Of a stretch of 64,000 nucleotides of DNA, positions 61,001 to 64,000 are shown piece after piece. The position numbers and the translations under genes are program-made. Positions within the stretch are counted from its first letter, which is position 1. Each line of letters starts with the position of its first letter. Source of the DNA: Hirudo medicinalis (Eukaryota; Annelida; Clitellata; Hirudinida; Hirudinidae); the NCBI GenBank assembly GCA_011800805.1, contig MPNW01000087.1, forward strand, positions 30,180 through 94,179. The letters are read 5' to 3'. Below the pieces are notes generated by a model. It searched no databases and was not told the origin of the DNA. It saw only the letters and a list, made by a program, of their open reading frames with translations.

Positions 61001-62328
61001 GATGTAGACTCGGATGATGAGCCAATGCCACCTTATGATGAGGAAACTCAACAGCTTGTTGCAGGTTATTAACTTATTTTCATTTTCAGTGAATGTTTGT
61101 AATCTGAGCAAGTAAGACCTGCATTAAATTAACTTATACTCATTTATTCGGCATGCAAGTCAGCTCAGTGAGTCGCATTGCTGCATGTGATCATGTTCAC
61201 AACCCAGCTTGCACCTCCACAAGCATCCTTGAGAAGGAGGGCTAAATAAATGGCTAACAAAAAGTGCCTCTGATGCTATATACCATGCGATTCATAAGTC
61301 TCCGTCTCCAAAACTAAATCTTAGTTTAATTTTAGTTAGACTTATGAATCGCATGGTATATTGTGTTATAAAATGAACTTCATTTATTATTCATTGAAAT
61401 TCAAGTCTCAGATATTTAGGTTATAGCATAAGTAAACTGATGTTGGAGAAACAAATATTCAACATTATAATTCATTTCAAATGACTCGAATGATTTGGAT
61501 TTATTCTCAGCTGCTGATGAGGCCAGGAATAACCTGAATGATGCAGAATCAAAGTTAAGAAATGTACAAAATCAAATAGAGTATGTATTCAAGCAACATT
61601 TTGATTTGAATAATTTTTACAAAATTCTGATTTTCATTCATTTTATCTTAACAGAGAAGCCAAAAAGATCATTGATTCTGATTTTGGCCTGAACAACGAG
61701 TTTTATCCCTTGAGAGACCAATGTTATGAATGGTCAGATCGAGAATATGTTTACAAATTATGTCCATATGACAGGGCAACTCAGAGAAACAAAAATGGAG
61801 GATCAGAGACAAATCTTGGGTCAGATATTATTTTACTGTTTAAAGACAAGCACAAGCCATTTAACTATCTTTGGAAATTATAGCTTTAGATACTAATAGT
61901 TGATTTGGCTGTTCAATTTATTTTATTTATTTACCTACACATAAAATTGTAATTCTTTTGATGTTTGGGCAAAATAACATTTAGAATGTTGGCAATTAAC
62001 GTTATGTTTGATATTTCCAGTCGTTGGTCCAAGTGGTCAGAGAATGGTGACAAGTACTTGACTATGTTTTATGAAAATGGTCAAAATTGCTGGAATGGTC
62101 CTGACAGATCAACCAAGGTCTTGTAATCTAAGGCCATAATTGATGATTGCATCTCAATACTTCAATGTATTCATTTTTTAGGTGCTCCTGGAATGTGGGC
62201 TAACGAACGAATTGACATCAGCTAGTGAGCCAAACAGATGTGAGTATCAGTTCACCTTCAGCACTCCAGCTGCTTGCAACAAGGTTCTTGAACACACGCA
62301 TCCAACAACTCCCCGACAAGAACTTTAA
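55025..62328 (+). CDS. PRKCSH: glucosidase II beta subunit, complete
   Basis: ER-lumen partner of glucosidase II alpha, which trims the inner glucoses from N-glycans; this subunit recognises mannose and retains the enzyme in the ER. Fifteen exons close to 521 codons plus stop: 55025-55115, 55264-55380, 57618-57713, 57778-57835, 59028-59145, 59232-59361, 59477-59561, 59860-59938, 60257-60379, 60642-60755, 60989-61064, 61511-61580, 61655-61819, 62021-62117, 62182-62328. Order: signal peptide ([15 protein letters not shown]), two LDL-receptor class A-like modules ([22 protein letters not shown]), coiled coil, EF-hand-like loops (DLDSDGR, DIDTNGE), an acidic run coded by GAT repeats, and a C-terminal MRH domain. 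The MRH keeps Gln in RDQCYEW, Arg in GPDRS, and Glu and Tyr in CEYQF, the mannose-binding set. The C-terminus is RQEL rather than HDEL or KDEL. AATAAA lies at 62439. Confidence 0.97.
55714..56490 (-). mobile_element. non-LTR retrotransposon RT C-terminal fragment in intron 2
   Basis: Minus-strand broken frames read the region after the RT palm: [19 protein letters not shown] and, in another frame, [11 protein letters not shown], then [24 protein letters not shown] and [13 protein letters not shown]. This corresponds to the R..FF.NRV...WNSLP end of CR1-like ORF2 proteins. It is dead and antisense to the host gene. Confidence 0.75.
57920..58947. mobile_element. non-autonomous DNA transposon with TIRs and 9-bp TSD, intron 4
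   Basis: The element begins TAGGGTGGTCTTTA and ends in the reverse complement TAGGGTGGTCCTTA. The inverted termini extend imperfectly for about 55-65 bases, pairing again at CACCCTCTTAAT and CACCCTTTTAAT. Both sides are bounded by the identical 9-base duplication ATGATATGG (57911-57919 and 58948-58956), a clear insertion footprint. The 1,028-base body has no intact transposase. A 9-base duplication fits MULE or Merlin-type elements, but I cannot assign the superfamily. Confidence 0.88.
61150..61250 (+). mobile_element. tRNA-derived SINE copy in intron 11
   Basis: GCAAGTCAGCTCAGTGAGTC (A-box-like), then ATGTTCACAACCC (B-box-like) and CAGCTTGCACCTCCACAAGC, ending GGGCTAAATAAATGG. It shares its middle with the copy at 27019-27153. 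Confidence 0.7.
61278..61361. repeat. perfect 24-bp inverted repeat (hairpin)
   Basis: Arms 61278-61301 and 61338-61361 are exact reverse complements, containing CCATGCGATTCATAAGTC. They are separated by 36 bases that hold a smaller palindrome (AACTAAATCTTAGTT). It lies in glucosidase intron 11, right after the SINE. Confidence 0.92.
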
Positions 62329-62438
62329 AACGTTTTTGACACTCGTTACATTTACTTGTTCGACATCAAACATGATCGTGAACAAGGTAATCGTCGTTAG
62401 CGTAACGTTTGTTTATCATGCATTCTCTTGTCTTCAAT

Positions 62439-62444
62439 AATAAA
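62439..62444 (+). promoter_or_regulatory. polyadenylation signal of the glucosidase II beta gene
   Basis: AATAAA 111 bases after the TAA stop codon. Confidence 0.6.
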
Positions 62445-63189
62445 ATTGGCTTTGTAATACTTATTTATCATTTACTGTTTGGATGTCATTGTAATAAAAA
62501 AAAAACATGATTTGTGCCAGACTTAGAGGAACGCTGTTTATCGTGTAATAGCATGCGTAGTGTCGGAAAGATGGTGACCCTTGAACCAAATTGCTTTCTA
62601 GCAAGTCCAAGAAGTGGGGCATTGATAACATTAAATTGGAAAAAATGCTGAACAAGGCATCCCCAACAAAAAATATATTCTGATCTCGCGAATCAAATTA
62701 TCTCGATTCTAAATTTCACGGTAGATAACGTTATTTGGCTATGTACCGTGATAATCCATAAAACTATTACTATTACAATATACAGTTAAAGTATTGCATA
62801 AATTAAAACAAAACATTATTTTCCACATAAGTTTTAACTTTTAAGCTATTTTTATGATGATGAGTGAAATCTGCTGTAATTGAACAAATCGAAAAAGTCA
62901 GAAACAATTAGAAAATTAAAAGCCAACCGTTATAGATACAAATGCATGTAATATGTAAAAAAATTTAGAGGTATTTGATAACACTGTGCAACAAAATAAA
63001 AATTTTTTCTCAATAACTTTTTCAAAAAAGTGTTTCATATAAATTTATATATCCTGATTTCAGTGGTACGAACAATTTTTCTCTATCACGTACAGAATTA
63101 TACAAATTTTAATATTAGACCCTTTGTATGCAATGAGCATATATAAACATTAGTAAATTATAACAAAAGTAGTGTTCATAGTTATTCTT
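62445..63189. other. AT-rich intergenic stretch
   Basis: Nothing recognisable. Confidence 0.5.
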
Positions 63190-63609
63190 TTAAAAATATT
63201 TTATTCACTGTCAAGTCCTCTTTTAAATCCAGTGAATTGATGGCTTTTTCTTTTGTATCCGGAAGTACTGCCCCTTTGGAGCAACCAACAGGAATCAGAC
63301 ATCAAGGCCAAGCTATTTTTCTTAATGTCGCTGTTCCATCAATGAGATGTCTTGATGAAAACGTTCACCATGCTCATCAGAGATATCACCTAAATTGTCA
63401 GGAAAGAAATCAATGTGCGAATGAAGGAAGTGCATTTTCAATGATAGATTTGCTCCTATTGCCTCATAGTCACTTATGAGTTTCTTCACAAGTTCTTTAT
63501 AGTTTTCTGACTTCCGGCTTCCCAGAAGCCCATCAACAACAGCTTTCAATGAATTCCAAGCTATCTGCTGCAAATCTGTCAGTTTTGTTTCAAACACATT
63601 GTCTTTCAT
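63190..63609 (-). mobile_element. transposon-associated ORF fragment (HSHIDFFPDNLG family)
   Basis: The minus strand from 63609 encodes MKDNVFETKLTDLQQIAWNS, then SLKMHFLHSHIDFFPDNLGD and HGERFHQDI. After a frameshift it continues with CWLLQRGSTSGYKRKS. I recall this SLKxHFLHSHxDFFPxNLG...GERFHQDI block as a multi-copy protein in invertebrate genomes, apparently transposon-borne; I am not certain of its class. The copy is frameshifted. Confidence 0.6.
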
Positions 63610-63653
63610 AATGTATCTGATATACTGATCAGGATACTGGATATATAATTTTT

Positions 63654-63920
63654 TTTCTTAATACTCCGGTAATCATTGAGTCCGTTGATGGTCCGTCATT
63701 CTCCCCCTTCTTTCGGCTGGGACCTTGGGGGCATGGTTTCTTTGTCGGACGTTTAGCAGCTTGAATTTTTATCATGATCGGAGAGCTAGCCCATTCGCAA
63801 CCTCGTCTCTCCGAGATGCCACCCGTCTATCCAGGTCGTCGCCAGTCTTTCCTGGTTGTCACTCGGTCTGTTTCCGAGCGCCAAATGGCCAATGCCGTGA
63901 TGTAGTTTCTTAATACTCCG
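63654..63920. mobile_element. 237-bp insert between 15-bp direct repeats
   Basis: TTTCTTAATACTCCG occurs at 63654-63668 and again at 63906-63920. They enclose 237 bases much richer in G+C than the AT-rich DNA before it. This resembles a small transposon with its target duplication, although the GC-rich character continues to the window end. No poly-A end or Pol III boxes were recognised. Confidence 0.45.
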
Positions 63921-64000
63921 CCTTGGAGCTCCGACAGGGATCCTCAGAGGAGGTTCCCCCGTCTTCAAACGTTTCGGCCCTTTGAATCTCCTGACGTTTT

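Overview
This is animal nuclear DNA: intron-rich, strongly AT-rich (roughly two thirds A+T by eye) and full of decayed transposons. The evidence is protein families restricted to or typical of animals (a gremlin-type BMP antagonist, an Ig-domain adhesion protein, calcium-binding EGF and LRR membrane proteins), GT-AG introns from under 100 bp to several kb, and non-LTR, gypsy, mariner and tRNA-derived elements. I take it to be an invertebrate but cannot place it further. Runs of N at 25225-25241, 27893 and 42596 mark assembly gaps or uncertain bases inside repeats.

Six host genes lie head to tail, all on the + strand. (1) 11159-18040: three-Ig-domain surface protein, first exon(s) missing. (2) 26549-27701: last three exons of a calcium-binding-EGF transmembrane protein. 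(3) 30404-36045: complete 8-exon, 845-residue LRR type I membrane protein. (4) 38768-48532: complete 22-exon, 828-residue V-ATPase V0 subunit a. (5) 52484-53203: single-exon gremlin homologue with a TATA box. (6) 55025-62328: complete 15-exon, 521-residue glucosidase II beta subunit. In genes 3, 4 and 6 every splice phase I assigned closes without a frame break. The genes do not form one pathway. Genes 1-3 are surface proteins, gene 4 is the proton pump of acidic organelles, gene 5 is a secreted morphogen antagonist and gene 6 works in ER N-glycan trimming.

The space between and inside genes holds dead repeats: RT fragments of CR1-like non-LTR elements (240-1135, 20448-21548, 48895-50135, 55714-56490 minus), an R2-superclade remnant with a restriction-like endonuclease motif (13061-14540 minus, in an intron of gene 1), a Ty3/gypsy gag fragment (53990-54650 minus), a Tc1/mariner fragment (3440-3900), a 1,028-bp element with inverted termini and a perfect 9-bp target duplication (57920-58947), and a family of tRNA-derived SINEs sharing a GGCGCTATATAAAT-like tail. 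A 24-bp minisatellite (25036-25447) and several GAT/ATT microsatellites also occur.

The oddest item is a GC-rich, minus-strand EF-hand exon (42597-42699) between GAT microsatellites inside a V-ATPase intron, beside a single N. It is either a nested gene or an assembly join.
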